A DNA stretch of 7,632 nucleotides from Bacteroidota bacterium (GTDB lineage: Bacteria > Bacteroidota > Bacteroidia > Bacteroidales > PXBB01). Each line of letters opens with the position of its first letter. Position 1 is the first letter of the stretch. The stretch covers positions 1-7,632 of the forward strand of contig JAKIYU010000122.1 of assembly GCA_022708385.1 (NCBI GenBank), read 5' to 3'. Positions 6,237 through 7,632 of the stretch are shown piece by piece. The translations under genes were made by a program, and so were the position numbers. The notes under the pieces are model-generated. The model worked only from the letters and a program-made list of their open reading frames with translations. It did no database searches and was not told where the DNA came from.

Positions 6237-6252
6237 CCTATCGCCAGATAGG
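6237..6252. repeat. Perfect short palindrome CCTATC-GCCA-GATAGG
   Basis: A 6-bp perfect stem closes a 4-base loop directly beside repeat copy 2 and about 45 bases upstream of the cupin start. It could form a hairpin in the leader of the cupin transcript or be the tip of a REP-like intergenic element. A weak -7-like TAACTTTA precedes it on the minus strand. The sequence alone does not decide its role. Confidence 0.45.
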
Positions 6253-6412
6253 TACTTAAAGTTAGGAATTTTAATGTGATAATTGAAAAGATTCAATGAT
6301 AAACTGTCTTTAAACTTCACAATTAGGTGGCTTCTGAGCTGATATATTGCCCCAAAGGCCATCGGTTCAAGTGTAGTTCTGCTACGCCCGTATGACAACT
6401 TTAGACACTTTT

Positions 6413-6436
6413 TACCCTGAGACCTGCCGAAGGGTA
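6413..6436. repeat. REP-like palindrome (TACCCT ... AGGGTA)
   Basis: TACCCT (6413-6418) and AGGGTA (6431-6436) are perfect complements around a 12-base centre. On the minus strand the core reads CCCTTCGGCAGGTCTCAGGG, which closely resembles CCCTTCGACAGGCTCAGGG-type intergenic palindromes that, from memory, recur in many bacterial genomes. It is embedded in AGTG-TAAAGT repeat units downstream of hcp. It is not followed by a T-run in either direction, so it is not a standard terminator. Confidence 0.5.
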
Positions 6437-6456
6437 GCTCACTTTAAACTTTAGGC

Positions 6457-6480
6457 ACTTCACACTTCAAACTTCACACT
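6457..6480 (-). repeat. Dispersed intergenic repeat, copy 3
   Basis: The minus strand reads AGTGTGAAGTTTGAAGTG then TGAAGT. Positions 6457-6475 are an exact 19-base inverse of 6215-6233. The copy begins three bases past the hcp stop codon, in the same relation to its gene as copy 1 has to the OmpA-family gene. Immediately beyond it lie AGTGCCTAAAGT-type units (6440-6460), also seen at 855-922. Confidence 0.7.
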
Positions 6481-6483
6481 GTA

Positions 6484-7632
6484 TTAATTAAGAAATATTT
6501 TCATGTCCTCATCCACAGTCCCTATTCCTGCAATGCCGAAAGTGTCAACTAAAACTTTTGCCACGTTGGGCGAAAGGAAGGCCGGCAGGGTAGGGCCGAG
6601 GTGAATTTTCTTTACGCCGAGCGACAACAAGGCCAGCAGAACGATAACAGCCTTTTGTTCATACCATGCGATATTGTAAGCAATGGGCAGCTCATTAACG
6701 TCTTTAAGCTGAAATACCTCCTTAAGTTTAAGAGCAATAACTGCCAGGGAGTAGGAATCGTTGCACTGTCCGGCATCAAGCACACGGGGAATACCGCCAA
6801 TATTACCCAGGGGCAGTTTGTTGTAACGGTACTTGGCGCAACCTGCCGTCAGAATAACCGTGTCTTTCGGGAGCTTTTCGGCAAATTCCGTATAATAGTC
6901 TCTGGACTTCATACGTCCGTCACATCCGGCCATTACAAAAAACTTGCGGATAGCGCCACTCTTTACAGCATCCACCACTTTATCGGCAAGCGCCATGACC
7001 TGGCTATGAGCAAATCCACCTATTATTTCACCACTTTCGATAGCTGTAGGTGGCGGGCATTTTAGGGCATGGGCAATAATTTCCGAGAAATCTTTTTTGC
7101 CGTCAGCTCCAAGTGGGATGTGTTTGGCGCCTTCGAGACCTGCCGCACCTGTGGTGTAAATTTTATCTTTGTAAACGGCATTGTTATGCGGGGGTACTAT
7201 ACAATTTGTGGTAAACAGTATGGGCCCGTTAAAGGTAACAAACTCCTCGCGTTGTTTCCACCAGGCATTGCCATAGTTGCCTACAAAATGTGTGTATTTT
7301 TTAAATGCCGGATAATAGTGCGCCGGAAGCATTTCACTATGGGTGTAAACATCCACGCCGGTACCCTCGGTTTGCGCAAGCAGTTGCTCCATATCTTTAA
7401 GGTCGTGCCCGCTTATCAGTATCCCCGGCTTATTGCTGACGCCTATGTTAACCTTTGTTACCTCCGGATTACCATAAGTTGCCGTATTGGCCTTGTCGAG
7501 CAATGCCATCACTTTAACACCATGAGCGCCACATGCCATTACAAGGTTTACCAGTTGTTCCGCACTGAGCGTATCATCAGTAGTGGCGGCCAAACCCTTT
7601 TGCATAAAGGCAAATACATCAGGGTCGCTATA
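6484..7632 (-). CDS. hcp: Hybrid cluster protein (hydroxylamine reductase / NO reductase), N-terminus outside window
   Basis: The visible 382 residues are the C-terminal two-thirds of Hcp; the frame is open through the window edge, so the start and the N-terminal cysteine cluster motif are not seen. The 4Fe-2S-2O hybrid-cluster ligands known from the family are all present (numbered from the first visible residue): His76 (ISGHDL), Glu100 (THSEMLP), Cys144 (TTNCIVPP), Cys237 (AGCDGR, the persulfide Cys), Cys265 (AGCAKYRY), Cys290 (AGQCNDSYS) and Glu325 (WYEQKAV), with Lys327. Hcp is a cytoplasmic enzyme of anaerobes that reduces hydroxylamine in vitro; in enterobacteria it reduces NO to N2O and can act in protein S-nitrosylation. 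The physiological reaction here is unknown. A separate reductase gene (hcr) is not seen. The cupin gene lies downstream on the same strand, and repeats fill the gap. An internal ATG at 7605 is not the start, because homologous sequence continues upstream of it. Confidence 0.96.
   Translation of the reverse strand, partial: YSDPDVFAFMQKGLAATTDDTLSAEQLVNLVMACGAHGVKVMALLDKANTATYGNPEVTKVNIGVSNKPGILISGHDLKDMEQLLAQTEGTGVDVYTHSEMLPAHYYPAFKKYTHFVGNYGNAWWKQREEFVTFNGPILFTTNCIVPPHNNAVYKDKIYTTGAAGLEGAKHIPLGADGKKDFSEIIAHALKCPPPTAIESGEIIGGFAHSQVMALADKVVDAVKSGAIRKFFVMAGCDGRMKSRDYYTEFAEKLPKDTVILTAGCAKYRYNKLPLGNIGGIPRVLDAGQCNDSYSLAVIALKLKEVFQLKDVNELPIAYNIAWYEQKAVIVLLALLSLGVKKIHLGPTLPAFLSPNVAKVLVDTFGIAGIGTVDEDMKIFLN

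Noticed and set aside
6330..6390. tRNA-like fragments (GGTTCAAGT; AGCTCAG on the other strand)
   Set aside because: No acceptor stem, anticodon stem or matching T-stem could be assembled on either strand.
6192..6398. In-frame N-terminal extension of the cupin to an ATG at 6398
   Set aside because: The extension translates intergenic repeat units and a palindrome; cupin homology begins near the ATG at 6191 and 110 residues is a normal size.

Overview
The window looks like a chromosomal piece of a Bacteroidota bacterium, probably an anaerobic or facultative Bacteroidales-like lineage. Four things point there: a C-terminal type IX secretion (T9SS type A) sorting domain at the left edge, a Bacteroidota-type -7 box (TATCTTTG, matching TAnnTTTG) in front of the nitroreductase gene, the near absence of Shine-Dalgarno sequences, and AT-rich gaps between moderately AT-rich genes. 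This assignment is inference from sequence style and gene families.

Left part (1-4192). A rightward, 5'-truncated secreted-protein gene (DNRLRE/CBM96-like beta domain plus T9SS sorting tail) converges on a leftward two-gene unit. That unit is a signal-peptide TPR protein followed after 17 bases by an envelope protein with the order TPR, PD40 beta-propeller, carboxypeptidase-regulatory-like domain, OmpA peptidoglycan-binding domain. This is the layout known for the T9SS accessory protein PorE, so these genes probably serve envelope anchoring and perhaps protein secretion. A long imperfect hairpin (855-922) lies between the convergent genes.

Middle (4193-5046). This region looks empty of intact genes, but the minus strand holds a decayed lipoprotein gene (4424-4873). 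It can be read as one protein of about 149 residues only if two homopolymer indels and one TGA are repaired. Between it and the nitroreductase gene lies an AT-rich control region with repeated GAAATAAT half-sites.

Right part (5047-7632). A rightward NfsA-like FMN nitroreductase converges on a leftward small cupin gene, and upstream of the cupin on the same strand is hcp (hybrid cluster protein, hydroxylamine reductase/NO reductase), cut by the window end. Together they suggest reductive handling of nitro compounds and of nitrogen oxides, hydroxylamine or NO.

Repeats. The gaps at 838-988 and 6192-6483 share a family of short tandem-like units (GAAGTTTGAAGTGTGAAGT and AGTGCCTAAAGT types), including a perfect 19-bp inverted repeat flanking about 220 bases, plus a CCCT/AGGG palindrome. 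These dispersed intergenic repeats and the decayed lipoprotein gene are the least ordinary content. I see no convincing new defence or metabolic system.
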